Assembly (NCBI GenBank): GCA_022705325.1
Contig: JAKJER010000050.1
Coordinates: forward strand, 1 to 43,356
Source of the DNA: Planctomycetota bacterium
GTDB taxonomy: Bacteria > Planctomycetota > Phycisphaerae > SM23-33
Length of the DNA stretch: 43,356 nt
Reading direction: 5' to 3'
Positions 10,201-16,920 of this stretch are shown here, one piece after another; the stretch's first letter is position 1, and each line of letters starts with the position of its first letter. The position numbers and the translations under genes were made by a program. Under the pieces are notes generated by a model. That model did not search any database, was not told the origin of the DNA, and saw only the letters and a list, made by a program, of their open reading frames with translations.

Positions 10201-11273
10201 CGCATCGAACCGCCCAGGACGTTGATCTGCCCGCTGTAGCCGGGCGAACTGTTGGTCATGTAGAGCGAGCCCAGCCCGCTCTTGAAGATCTGCCCGCTGC
10301 CGGTCAGGTTGCCGCTGACCTGGAGCGTGCTGCCGCCGAGGACGGTGACGTCCGTATCGCTGGCGATGGCCGTCGTGCCGCCCAGTGTCAGGCTGCCCTG
10401 CTGGAGAGCCACGATCGCCCGCCCGGAGGCCGCCTGGAGCGTCAGCGTCTGCGGCCCGAGGATGCGATACCCGCTGGTGTTGTCGACGTAGATCGCCCCG
10501 GCCGTCACGGGCGAGTCTACGGTGATGTCGGCTTGGCCGGTCGTCTGCTGGGTCAGCCACGCCTCGGCGCCCGCGCCGTTGGGGATCGTGCCGGCCGTCC
10601 AGCTCGACGTCTGGTTCCACGACCCGCCGGTGGTCAGCGCCCACTGGTTGGCGGGCGCAGTCGCCAGCTCATTGGAGAAGCCGTACATGTGGAACGTGGC
10701 GCCCGTGTTGACCGGAGCGAAGACGTAGGCCATGGACCCGTCCCCGGGCGCGACGAAGCTGTACTGCAGCAGGCTGCCGTTGCCCTGCCCGTAGACGTCC
10801 TGGTCGAAGGTGATCGACCCGCCGTCGCTGGCGGAGATGTCGATGACGCGGCCGCCGGCGGCCTCCCAGCCCTTGCTGTACCAGGTGGTCACGTACGACT
10901 GGCCCGGGATCAGCCCGGTCAGCGTCACCGTGCCCTCGCCGTACTGGAACTTCTGCAGCACGTTGCCGATGTTGCCGGCGACGTAGCCCGTTCCGCTGTT
11001 GTTGCCATAGGTGCTGGTCCCGGTGAAGGTCCAGTTGGTGCCCGCCGTGTTGGCCACCTCGAAGACCACGCCGTTGGCCGTGGTGGCGTTGCCCACCAGG
11101 CTCACCGCGTGGCTGTAGGTCTTGTCGATGGCCAGCCCGCTGTCGGCGTCGCCGGTCAGCGGGACGTACGAGAACGTCCCCGCCCGCGAGGGAGTGTTCA
11201 GCATGGCCAAACCAACGACCGCCGCCGCCAATGTCCCCAGCCCTCGCCGCCACAATTTACGCACCGCGTTCAT
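4230..11273 (-). CDS. Giant PEP-CTERM surface protein with autotransporter-associated beta-strand repeats
   Basis: About 2347 residues. The ATG at 11273 is preferred over an in-frame ATG at 11303 because it has AGGAG six bases upstream and opens a signal peptide ending near PSRA. Most of the length is Gly/Thr/Asn/Ser-rich autotransporter-associated repeats (SGTLRLG, GAGTLELA, YTGGTDIQAGSLRVG), predicted to form a beta-helix. Three copies of an unrecognised domain of about 170 residues (nucleotides about 11165-10660, 9660-9120 and 6490-5930) end in YGxxNE. A CBM4/9-like jelly-roll segment lies near 5465-4985 (LLNPSFELPALG onwards). The C-terminus has a VPEP motif, hydrophobic helix and RTRR-like basic end, the PEP-CTERM signal for exosortase-dependent surface anchoring. 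No beta-barrel translocator is present, so it is not an autotransporter. Substrate unknown. Confidence 0.9.
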   Translation of the reverse strand: MNAVRKLWRRGLGTLAAAVVGLAMLNTPSRAGTFSYVPLTGDADSGLAIDKTYSHAVSLVGNATTANGVVFEVANTAGTNWTFTGTSTYGNNSGTGYVAGNIGNVLQKFQYGEGTVTLTGLIPGQSYVTTWYSKGWEAAGGRVIDISASDGGSITFDQDVYGQGNGSLLQYSFVAPGDGSMAYVFAPVNTGATFHMYGFSNELATAPANQWALTTGGSWNQTSSWTAGTIPNGAGAEAWLTQQTTGQADITVDSPVTAGAIYVDNTSGYRILGPQTLTLQAASGRAIVALQQGSLTLGGTTAIASDTDVTVLGGSTLQVSGNLTGSGQIFKSGLGSLYMTNSSPGYSGQINVLGGSMRLDNAGGAGTGTINIGAGSYTQLWYRNDRNTIANDFILNGIGTNQGGYTKASIYGDGAGGGAGLYTLTGQITLNATSNVGGHNGNDMLITGRITGAGGLQKGGSGSFNDGVVVTLTNPLNDYAGGTIVGSGTLRLGASEVIPDGPGKGGLTVNTGTTFDLGAHSETINTLSGGGSITWSGIVGPTYFTTDAGTGISSSKTYTHALDFNAGASVANINGVAFAAAGTTGATWTLNAGGTAGNANTGMIPASGGMHTLLEDFYYGANPGQLALTGLTPGETYELRFYNRRWGGDRTQAITYTAGTATASLNFNEDASDAPSYIGYRYVADATGTVTARFAINNSSNASYHFYGLTNEVVPASALPTLTVSDGNFSGSISGMGRLIKQSAGQLLLSGASTYTGGTDIQAGSLRVGNPAVLGTGDVSIASGANLLLWWNSVSPVLANNITLNGPGSVSNKSAIYADGGGGGYGEYELSGLITLNATSDVGGNNANSLRLSGQITGPGGLTKGGYRPENDDRNTVILAGSTSNDYAGETTLVRGTLTLAKTGGAVAVPGNVTLGTGVSGGDLWLRMAGPNQFGGQASVVTFDNGGNNAKFQLNGYDQTVGGLVSVGNLSIVQNAEAESTGIAPVTLTIDVADAQTYSFGRYLRDRAGGDAGSLSIVKTGLGTQVFSGANISYTGTTTIQQGTLATGASNSLPDGTAVTVLAGGTLDIGTYTDTIGSLAGEAGASVLLGSGAVLRTGNNNASTTFAGVISGDGSLAKAGSGTMYLTGANSYAGITTFAAGTVNVATVSNYGVDSSLGNRAADSGAGNVGLLFQGGTLQYTGSTPQSTDRAIRVSTTGGAFIDASGSNSAATLSFTRTTASPDFYENGGNRQITFTGTNTGDNTFAMPITSHDVNSTNVNKTGPGTWVLSGANTYRGVTYIHDGTLRVTSSAGLGQGGHDGATMTWIYDGGALELTGGINLSEHAHFRGDGPTGLGAIRSLSGANSFSDRLALDADATINVEAGSTLTFTGAKSGSEGALYEAPGTGAGMTKIGDGLLRLNSGPTYTGATAVRGGKLFIASAQGTDDFVNLSVASGGPVTLANNASLALWQTGNSSFNMPIVLDNSGQLAVDGIGGGSFGINTISGGVSGTGNLTLFQNGSEANSIVLAGAMTHTGGLNLNRPTATVGESVTLAAANTYGGDTNVNSGVLRTGVANALPGTTHVNLASGTTLDLAGNSQTIAGLTGSGRVEMMGPTYFNTDAGMDLSTSKSYTHLLDFYDDGTPAVISGVAFTSAGNSGATWTLTGATTAHDGNGGTIPTYLDDAGGENLLRSFLYNGNPAVLTLSGLTAGETYETRIYARRYGGDRTQLFTFDEDLAAAGSCAVLYNSDAGPIPSYLSYRFTAVSDGVGGAKPLTVTVTPQGGAGTFHWYGMSNEVTAASIPSLTVGDANDSQFDGVISGPGQVVKQGSGTWTLTGANTYSGGTVFQGGKVNVSADSSLGGAGGPLTFNGGALGATASFTLDPTRRVTMESGGGTFDVATGQTLRVNQVIGGVGGLGKSGAGTLELAATNSYGGDTVISGGTLKLETVTGLLLNPSFELPALGANSFRYWGGMSASDRAAFVWIGGGNGTNGPALENGNSAWGYTTPKPDGVQAVSLQKDSSVSQTIDFPAAGEYTLTWYAERRGGQVNPAVVSLDGTTLSSWSAPSGSSWTQFSTTFTVAAPGVHTLQFAGTVTASDVSVAIDKLELTAPAGSLPSTTAVRLTGVGATLDLNGVNQTIGSLDGIGGTNVLLGGSALRVGSNGGNAVFGGTIFEGGSVAKIGSGVWTVNGTIHAPVTVEGGRLGGNGTIDGPLTILAGGAVSAGASAGHLIVTGAYDQFGEMLAELDGPLQGVSYDWIDVLDIATFEQDARIRVLVGYEIGHGTTFDILTAANGITNVDLSGIDFDYSQAYGDRITWHAEIVDLDGTAGSAEALRLTAVPEPLSAVLLLLGAAGAGWKTRRRIRRA

Positions 11274-11364
11274 GGCTTGCTCCTGAATGACAAGCTTCTC
11301 CATTGTCTGACGGGGGGCGCAGCCTCGTCGGCCCGCCTCCGTTCCTTGCTAGAAAGGCATTTTT

Positions 11365-11392
11365 ATTGTAACGCGCCCTGCCGGGGCGTCAA
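11365..11392 (-). promoter_or_regulatory. Sigma-70-type promoter for the 4230-11273 gene
   Basis: On the minus strand, TTGACG (11387-11392) is followed after 16 nt by TACAAT (11365-11370). The predicted start of transcription leaves a leader of roughly 85 nt containing the AGGAG ribosome-binding site. Confidence 0.6.
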
Positions 11393-11414
11393 GCTTCGCG
11401 CCGGCTGGTTTCAC

Positions 11415-14400
11415 TCACGCCCGCCGGCGTCGGAGATAGCCGCCCACCGCCGCCAGGCCCGCCGCCAGCAGTCCAAGCGAGGCCGGCTCGGGAATCGCCC
11501 GGATCTCGCCCGTCACGTAGAGCTGCGTGGTGTCCCAGGCCATCTGGTTGGGCAGGTTGATCTGATCGAACTGTCCGGACAGGCTGGCCCAGTCCAGCAG
11601 GTCAAAGACCATGTTCTCGGCCAGCGTGCCGCCCAGCAGGCTCACGTTGAGCGTGCCGGACAGGGTCAACTGCCCGCCGACGATCAGGCGGTCGCAGGTC
11701 TGGCTCGCCGCGTCGATCTCCAGGTCCAGGCTCGGCGTCAGGGTCGGGCTCAGGGCCTGCACCTCGGTCAGGTTGAAGGTGCGGTTGTCGTTGGTCGGCA
11801 TGTACCCGATCTTGTTCAGGCGGACCATGTCGCCGGCCACGCCGGAGGGCAGGGTGATCACGAACGGATGCGTGTAGGTCGCGCCGACGAAGTCCTGGGT
11901 CCATACCACCGTCGAGCCGTCCAGCACCGACGCCCGGAACCCGCCGTCGGTGACCAGGCGGTTCCCGTTGGTGTAGCGGTTGTAGATGACGATCTGCGAA
12001 AGCGGCATGTCGCCCTTCAGGTCCACCTGCCACTGCTGGAGGCTGTCGCTGGCCAGCGTGTGCGAGAAGTTCGAGCTGGTGTCCAGGTTCCCGTCGATGG
12101 CCCGCACAGCCGGGTACGACGAACTGTACGTCGACGACTGCCACGCGGTCGAGCCGGCCGACTCCAGCGCCCAGTTCAGCACCGCCGGGGCCATCGCGTA
12201 GTCGTAGGAGCCGGTGACGGTGGTCGTGCCGATCGCGCCGACCCCGCCCGGGGCCAGGCTGCCGCCGTTGTGCGTCAGCGACATGTTGACCGTGTCGACG
12301 TCCAGCGTGCCGCCGGCGAAGGTGAACTGCCCGTTGCCGGGGCCCTTGGAGATGGACGTAGCCGACAGCGTCCCGCCCAGAAGGCGGTAGTAGCCGTTGG
12401 TGCCGCTCTGGTTGGCCAGCACGATCCCGCCCCCGGCGGTGACCGTCCCGCCGGTCTGGGTGAAATAGCCGGTGCCCATGTTGGCCACCGCCCGGCTGCC
12501 CACGTAGATGGGCACGCCCGGCGAGGCGACCAGGTTGCCCGTGCCGCTGACGTTGACGGCGGCCTGGCCCCTCATGCCCACGGTCATGGAGGTGGAGGTG
12601 AGGGACATCGTCCCGCCCGAGAGGTTGTACGTCCCGTTGCCGCTGCCGGCGTCGCCCATGTTCAGTTCGCGGGTGAAGGTGGCCGTCCCGCCGGTCTGGT
12701 TGATCACGCCCGTTCCGCCGTTGCCCAGGCGGGTGACGGCGTTGACGGTCAGCGAGCCGGACTGGAGGTTGTAGGTTCCGGTCGTGCCGCTGGTGTTGCC
12801 CGGGTAGAAGTCGCGGTTGATCGTGACGCTGGACGTGCCGCTCTGGTTGATCACGCCGCTGCCGCCGTTAGCGACCGCGCCGCTGCCCAGGTAGGTCAGG
12901 CCGTTGGACACCAGCGTCGCATCGCCGCTGACGTTGACGGTCGAGAGCCCGCCTCTCATGCCGATGGTTAGGCCCCAGCCGGCGTTGCCCACGGTGGCCG
13001 ACCCGCCCGACAGATCATAGAGCGCCGCCCCGCCGCTGTCGGCCAGGGTCAACCCGCCGTTGAAGTTGGCCGTGCCGGAGGTCTGCGTGAACGTCCCGGC
13101 GCCCACGTTGCCCAGGTACGTGATCCCGCCGGCGGCGTACGACCCGCCGGAAAGGGTCAGCGAGCCGCTGCTGCCCGCCTTGTCGCCCAGGAAGACGGTC
13201 CCGGCATTGACGGCCTGGCCCGGGGCCACCGTGTAGCTGACCGTGCCGGTGTCGCCCAGGCGCAGCGTGTCGGCCGCCAGGGTCCCGCCCACGCTCAGCG
13301 AGCCGCCGTCGTAGTTGAAGGTCGCGGTGCCCGCACCGTTGATCACGTTGCCGGTGACGGTGAGCGAGCCGGCGCTCAGGTTGTACGTGCCGGTCGAGCC
13401 GCTCTGGTTGGCCAGCACCAGGTCGTTGTTGACCGTGACGGTCCCGCTCTGGTTGACGGTGCCCGTGCCGGCTGTGCCGCCGGCGGCCCCGCCCACGTAC
13501 ATCGCCGCGTTGCTGACCGTGACGGCGCCGCCAGCGTTGACGTTGAGAACGGCCGTGCCGCGCATGCCCACGGTGAGGCCCCAGCCCGCGGTGGAGACGT
13601 TGAGCGCGCCGTCCACGTCCAGCGTGCCGGTGGAGCTGCCACTGCCGTCGGCGATGTAGAGGTTGCCGGCGTTCATGGTCTTGCCCGCGGCCAGGGCAAA
13701 GCTGCCCGCGCCGAATGAGCCGACGCGGATGTAGTCGGCGGTGAAGGTCGAACCGCCCAGGTTGAGCGTCCCGCCGTCGATGTTGAACTGGCCGGCGCCC
13801 CCGCCGTCGCTGATGTTGCCGGTGACGTTCAGCACGCCGCCGTTGAGGTTGTAGACGCCGTTGCCGGCATTGTTGGCCAAGGCGATCCGGCCCGTGTTGA
13901 CCGTTCCGCCGGTCTGGTTGACGTACCCCGTGCCCGATGTCCCGCCGGCAGCCCCGCCCAGGTACAGAACCCCGGGGGCGTTGACCACGCCCGTGCCGCT
14001 GACGTTCAGGTTGCCTGTGCCCCTCATGCCCACCACGAAGTTCCAGCCCGAGTTGGCCACCGAGAGCGAGCCGTCGCTGATGTTCCAGGTCGTCGTCCCC
14101 CCGCCGTCGGCCATTCCCACCCCGCCGTTGAACGCCACCGACCCGCCCGTCTGCTCGATCGTGAAGGTGCTGGTGTTGGCCACTCGCGACCAGGCGGCCA
14201 CCGTCAGCGCGGCGCCCGGAAGAACGTTCCACTGCGTCCCAGCGCTGCCGCCATGATTGACCTGGAGGTCGGCGATGCTGTCGGCCGTGCTGAGGTCGAC
14301 GACCGGGCTGGCGTTGATGTACACGGAGTTGCCGGTCGGCACGCCGCCGCTCCAGTTGCCGGAGTTGTCCCAGGCATTGTCGACCGCTCCCGTCCAGTAG

Positions 14401-14480
14401 ACCGGGACCGCCCAGGCGCCTGAATTGACCATCAACAATGCCGCGACCGTAAACGCCAGATACGTTCTCGCCTTGACCAT
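11415..14480 (-). CDS. PEP-CTERM repeat protein with an F5/8-type (discoidin-like) domain
   Basis: 1021 residues. ATG at 14480 is preceded by AGGAG and opens a signal peptide ending near GAWA. The body is a beta-strand repeat region in which a VGMRG signature recurs four times (near nucleotides 14022, 13562, 12957 and 12572), each followed by a V/I-N-V-S/N segment and later by NQSG/NQTGGT strands. Towards the C-terminus a discoidin-like domain runs from ALESAGSTAWQSS through VRAIDGN and NFSHTL to LTEVQAL, the order of F5/8 type C carbohydrate-binding modules. It ends in a PEP-CTERM signal (IPEPASLGLLAAG, then GGYLRRRRA). It lies just upstream of the larger repeat protein on the same strand, but a separate promoter precedes that gene. 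Probable role: surface scaffold or glycan-binding protein. Confidence 0.88.
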   Translation of the reverse strand: MVKARTYLAFTVAALLMVNSGAWAVPVYWTGAVDNAWDNSGNWSGGVPTGNSVYINASPVVDLSTADSIADLQVNHGGSAGTQWNVLPGAALTVAAWSRVANTSTFTIEQTGGSVAFNGGVGMADGGGTTTWNISDGSLSVANSGWNFVVGMRGTGNLNVSGTGVVNAPGVLYLGGAAGGTSGTGYVNQTGGTVNTGRIALANNAGNGVYNLNGGVLNVTGNISDGGGAGQFNIDGGTLNLGGSTFTADYIRVGSFGAGSFALAAGKTMNAGNLYIADGSGSSTGTLDVDGALNVSTAGWGLTVGMRGTAVLNVNAGGAVTVSNAAMYVGGAAGGTAGTGTVNQSGTVTVNNDLVLANQSGSTGTYNLSAGSLTVTGNVINGAGTATFNYDGGSLSVGGTLAADTLRLGDTGTVSYTVAPGQAVNAGTVFLGDKAGSSGSLTLSGGSYAAGGITYLGNVGAGTFTQTSGTANFNGGLTLADSGGAALYDLSGGSATVGNAGWGLTIGMRGGLSTVNVSGDATLVSNGLTYLGSGAVANGGSGVINQSGTSSVTINRDFYPGNTSGTTGTYNLQSGSLTVNAVTRLGNGGTGVINQTGGTATFTRELNMGDAGSGNGTYNLSGGTMSLTSTSMTVGMRGQAAVNVSGTGNLVASPGVPIYVGSRAVANMGTGYFTQTGGTVTAGGGIVLANQSGTNGYYRLLGGTLSATSISKGPGNGQFTFAGGTLDVDTVNMSLTHNGGSLAPGGVGAIGTTTVTGSYDYAMAPAVLNWALESAGSTAWQSSTYSSSYPAVRAIDGNLDTSSNFSHTLASDSLQQWQVDLKGDMPLSQIVIYNRYTNGNRLVTDGGFRASVLDGSTVVWTQDFVGATYTHPFVITLPSGVAGDMVRLNKIGYMPTNDNRTFNLTEVQALSPTLTPSLDLEIDAASQTCDRLIVGGQLTLSGTLNVSLLGGTLAENMVFDLLDWASLSGQFDQINLPNQMAWDTTQLYVTGEIRAIPEPASLGLLAAGLAAVGGYLRRRRA

Positions 14481-14580
14481 GATCCTGCTCCTCTTGCGGG
14501 GCTCGTTGTCCGCGAGCCTTGCTTGCCTCTCTCTTGCCGACCCGTGGGCCGGGCTGATCCATTACGACGTGTAAACCTTG

Positions 14581-14609
14581 ATGTTACGGGAGGTCTTCAA
14601 CTTTGTCCA
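14581..14609 (-). promoter_or_regulatory. Candidate promoter for the 11415-14480 gene
   Basis: TGGACA (14604-14609) and TAACAT (14581-14586) are separated by 17 nt on the minus strand. The -35 is close to consensus and the -10 is moderate. The implied leader is about 95 nt. Confidence 0.4.
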
Positions 14610-14651
14610 GACAGATTCACCTGATGGAACCGTCCGGGAATACCCGTGGGT

Positions 14652-15053
14652 TCAGCGTCCGGTGAAGACCCAGTGTCTGGCCCGGGTCAGCGACTCCCAC
14701 AGCGCGACTGCGGCAACCGCGGCCACGGCGTCCGCCACCCAGTCCCACACGTCGCAGGTGCGGTTGACCAGCGGTTGGGTCAACTCGTCCAGGACCCCGT
14801 AGAGAGGGATGATGCTCAGCACCAGCAGCACCCGCATGGGGCGAGCCAGGCGGTGGGCGGCCAGGACCAGCCAGAACAGGCTGGCCAGCACGAAATACCC
14901 CCCGCCGTGGAGGACCTTGTCGCTGACCTCGAGGTCGGGCACGTGCTTGGCCGGGACGTGAGAAGCGGCGGCGGCGAACAGCCAATATCCCCCGCAGGCC
15001 AGGGTGACCAGCCTTCGAGGCACAGGACGCCGCAGGAGGTCCGGCAGGCTCAT
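14652..15053 (-). CDS. VanZ-like family membrane protein
   Basis: 133 residues, mostly hydrophobic. The family signature is visible as SDKVLHGGGYFVLA near residues 44-57 and YGVLDELTQPLVNRTCDVWD near 84-103, followed by a last membrane helix. Around four membrane segments are likely. VanZ-like proteins are small inner-membrane proteins of mostly unknown function; the prototype confers low-level teicoplanin resistance, but this cannot be assumed here. Its ATG overlaps the TGA of the upstream ParA gene as ATGA, so translation is probably coupled. Confidence 0.85.
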   Translation of the reverse strand: MSLPDLLRRPVPRRLVTLACGGYWLFAAAASHVPAKHVPDLEVSDKVLHGGGYFVLASLFWLVLAAHRLARPMRVLLVLSIIPLYGVLDELTQPLVNRTCDVWDWVADAVAAVAAVALWESLTRARHWVFTGR

Positions 15054-16459
15054 AGAGCTTGAGGCCCCTGGTCGCCGGGGTCAGCGGGATCGCTCATCGG
15101 CGGATCGGCCAGGCCGTGCAGGCGGACCGACAAGACGCCCGCCGAGACGTCCCGCTCAGCCCTGCCGCCCATTGGAGCGTGAGGCGCATAGGTCCCGCCC
15201 AGATCGCCGGGCCGGGCGGCCCCGGCAGGCAGGCGAGGCTGGTCGCCGTCCTCGGGTGTGGGCAAGGACGCCGGGGCGCCGTGGAGTCGAACGGCCAGGA
15301 TGCCTGTCGGGGCCGACGCGTCCACGCGCGGAGCAGGCTGCGACGACGGATTCTCGACGTCTTCGCCGCCGGGCGGCGCCGCGTCGCCCTGCACCTCCGA
15401 GGGCGCAGACTCCGCGTCCGCGAGCGGAGCAGGCTGCGACGACGGATTCTCGACGTCTTCGCCGCCGGGCGGCACCGTGTCGGCCTGCACGTCCGAGGAC
15501 GCAGGCTCCGCGTCCACGAGCGGAGCAGGTTCCGCCGATGAACTCTCGTCTTCTTCTTCGTCTTCTTCGTCGTCGCCTGCGCCGGGAGGCGGGGGCGGGC
15601 GGAATTTCACCGAGGGCACGACTACCGAAGCGGGCGAAGAGGCCGAGGCGGCGGTCTTGGCCTGCGGCGGGCCCATCCCTTCCAGAAACTCCATCGCCAG
15701 CCGCAGGTAGTCTTTGGCCCCGTTGGAGCCGGGCTCATAGTCGAAGATCGTCCGTCCGAAGGACGGGCACTCCGCCAGTTTGATGTTCCGCCGGATTACC
15801 GTGTCGAAGATTCTCGCGTGCGACCAGGGCAGGCGCGTGTCGCGGGCCTGGGTGAAGAACTCGCGCAGGTCCGCCAGGACCTCGTTGGCCAGGCGAGTGT
15901 TCCGCTCGTACATGCACATGACCACGCCGCTGACCCGCAGGCGGGGGTTGATCCGCCGCTGCACCAGCGAGACCGTCTCCAGCAGCTTGCCCAGCCCCTG
16001 GAGGGCCAGGAAGTGCGGCTGGAGCGGGATGACCACCTCGTCGGCGGCAGCCAGCGCGTTGAGCGTGAGCAGGCCCAGGCTCGGCGGGCAGTCGATCATG
16101 ACCACGTCGTAGGGCAGCGGGGCCTCCTCCAGACGGTCGCGAAGGATCTGCTCGCGCCCCACCGTGCTGACCAGCTCGATCTCGGCGGCGGCCAGGTCGA
16201 TCACCGAGGGCACGACCCACACGTGCGGCTTGACCATCATCGTGGCCGGCGCCAACGGCTTGTCCTGGGTCATGACGTCGTACGAGCTGAGGGCGGGCGC
16301 GCCGGGCTCGATGCCGAAGTGGAGCGTCAGGTGGGCCTGAGGGTCCAGGTCCAGCAGGCAGATGTCATAGCCGGCCTGGCCGATCGCGGCGCCGAGATTG
16401 GCGGCCGTCGTGGTCTTGCCTACCCCGCCCTTCTGATTGATCACGGCTACGGTACGCAC
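15050..16459 (-). CDS. ParA/Soj-family ATPase with a long repetitive acidic tail
   Basis: With the GTG start at 16459 the protein is 469 residues. It begins VRTVAVINQKGGVGKTTT, so the deviant Walker A lysines lie at residues 10 and 15, the normal position for Soj/ParA. LLDLDPQAHLT (Walker A') and VVMIDCPPSLG (Walker B) follow. In-frame ATG and TTG codons at 16498 and 16507 could give a longer protein, but a TATAAT box lies between them and the GTG. The ATPase ends around residue 250-260. The remaining roughly 200 residues are Pro/Glu/Ser-rich, contain 32-residue repeats, and carry two similar motifs, GILAVRLHG and GVLSVRLHG. No parB or parS was recognised nearby, so it may be an orphan ParA that positions some other cargo. 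Confidence 0.9.
   Translation of the reverse strand: MRTVAVINQKGGVGKTTTAANLGAAIGQAGYDICLLDLDPQAHLTLHFGIEPGAPALSSYDVMTQDKPLAPATMMVKPHVWVVPSVIDLAAAEIELVSTVGREQILRDRLEEAPLPYDVVMIDCPPSLGLLTLNALAAADEVVIPLQPHFLALQGLGKLLETVSLVQRRINPRLRVSGVVMCMYERNTRLANEVLADLREFFTQARDTRLPWSHARIFDTVIRRNIKLAECPSFGRTIFDYEPGSNGAKDYLRLAMEFLEGMGPPQAKTAASASSPASVVVPSVKFRPPPPPGAGDDEEDEEEDESSSAEPAPLVDAEPASSDVQADTVPPGGEDVENPSSQPAPLADAESAPSEVQGDAAPPGGEDVENPSSQPAPRVDASAPTGILAVRLHGAPASLPTPEDGDQPRLPAGAARPGDLGGTYAPHAPMGGRAERDVSAGVLSVRLHGLADPPMSDPADPGDQGPQAL
15331..15522. repeat. Two 96-bp tandem repeats, with a degenerate third, in the ParA tail
   Basis: GAGCAGGCTGCGACGACGGA begins units at 15331 and 15427; a diverged copy begins at 15523. 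The 96-bp period equals 32 codons and preserves the frame. The unit encodes a Pro-Pro-Gly-Gly-Glu-Asp-Val-Glu-Asn-Pro segment plus an Ala-Pro-rich linker. Next to it, near 15543-15577, is a CTT/CGT trinucleotide-rich stretch encoding Asp/Glu/Ser runs. Confidence 0.85.
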
Positions 16460-16466
16460 GGACGAG

Positions 16467-16472
16467 ATTATA
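16467..16472 (-). promoter_or_regulatory. Consensus -10 box just before the parA-like GTG start
   Basis: TATAAT on the minus strand is separated from the GTG at 16459 by only 7 nt (CTCGTCC). This is the usual distance to a transcription start, so the mRNA would begin at or next to the start codon. No good -35 at 16-18 nt was seen. Confidence 0.5.
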
Positions 16473-16591
16473 CCGCCCACCGCGAGGGAGGCCAGCATTT
16501 CTGTCAAAAGCTCTCGAGCGGCGGGCGGGCGATCCTGGCAGTCGCCGGGCGTGCCCGGCGCGCGGCCGCCCGGGCGATGCGGACTGGGGAC

Positions 16592-16619
16592 TTGACGTGG
16601 TCGTGCAATAGGGTATGCC
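16592..16619 (+). promoter_or_regulatory. Candidate promoter of the cold-shock gene
   Basis: TTGACG (16592-16597) and TATGCC (16614-16619) are separated by 16 nt. The -35 is strong and the -10 is weak. It would give a leader of about 85 nt containing the palindrome at 16622-16637. Confidence 0.35.
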
Positions 16620-16621
16620 CC

Positions 16622-16637
16622 TAGGTAATTTTACCTA
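16622..16637. promoter_or_regulatory. AT-rich palindrome upstream of the cold-shock gene
   Basis: TAGGTAA, TT, TTACCTA is a perfect inverted repeat, and flanking CCC/GGG extends it imperfectly. It stands out in a GC-rich region. It could be an operator or a leader hairpin; cold-shock genes are often controlled by structured leaders, but nothing here proves that. Confidence 0.45.
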
Positions 16638-16710
16638 AAGGGTTTGTCGGCCATTGTACGATGAAACCCATGTCAATCCTTCCGTGCGATCGTGCACAAG
16701 GAGCCGCCGC

Positions 16711-16911
16711 ATGGCTACCGGTAAAGTGAAATGGTTCAACAACACCAAGGGCTTCGGATTCATCACCAGTGAAGACGGAGCCGACGCGTTCGTCCACTAC
16801 ACCGACATCGTCGGGGACGGCTTTCGCACCCTGGAAGAGGGTGACACCGTGGAGTTCGAGGTGACCCAGGGGCCCAAGGGCCTCAAGGCACTCAACGTGC
16901 AGAAGGCGTAG
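16711..16911 (+). CDS. Cold-shock domain protein (CspA family)
   Basis: 66 residues, the normal size for a single cold-shock domain. The start is fixed by AAGGAG at 16698-16703, seven bases before the ATG, and by the family N-terminus ATGKVKWFNNTKGFGFI. RNP1 is KGFGFI (residues 14-19) and RNP2 is AFVHY (26-30); both form the aromatic single-stranded nucleic-acid-binding face. Likely an RNA chaperone or transcription antiterminator. It is a single-gene unit converging on the DUF3592 gene, with only 9 bp between them. Confidence 0.97.
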   Translation: MATGKVKWFNNTKGFGFITSEDGADAFVHYTDIVGDGFRTLEEGDTVEFEVTQGPKGLKALNVQKA

Positions 16912-16920
16912 CGGCCGATG

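Noticed and set aside
4155..12971. An uninterrupted open frame of 2938 codons on the plus strand
   Set aside because: It is antisense to the two PEP-CTERM genes, lacks recognisable domains, and is Arg/Gly/Ala/Val-rich as expected from the opposite strand of GC-rich repeat coding sequence.
4230..14480. Autotransporter (type V secretion) genes
   Set aside because: Only the passenger-type repeats occur. There is no C-terminal beta-barrel; the PEP-CTERM signal points to exosortase sorting.
14652..15053. A teicoplanin-resistance gene
   Set aside because: VanZ-like family membership does not imply resistance, and no glycopeptide-resistance genes accompany it.
15331..15522. CRISPR or non-coding repeat array
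   Set aside because: The 96-bp units are contiguous without spacers, stay in frame and encode the ParA tail.
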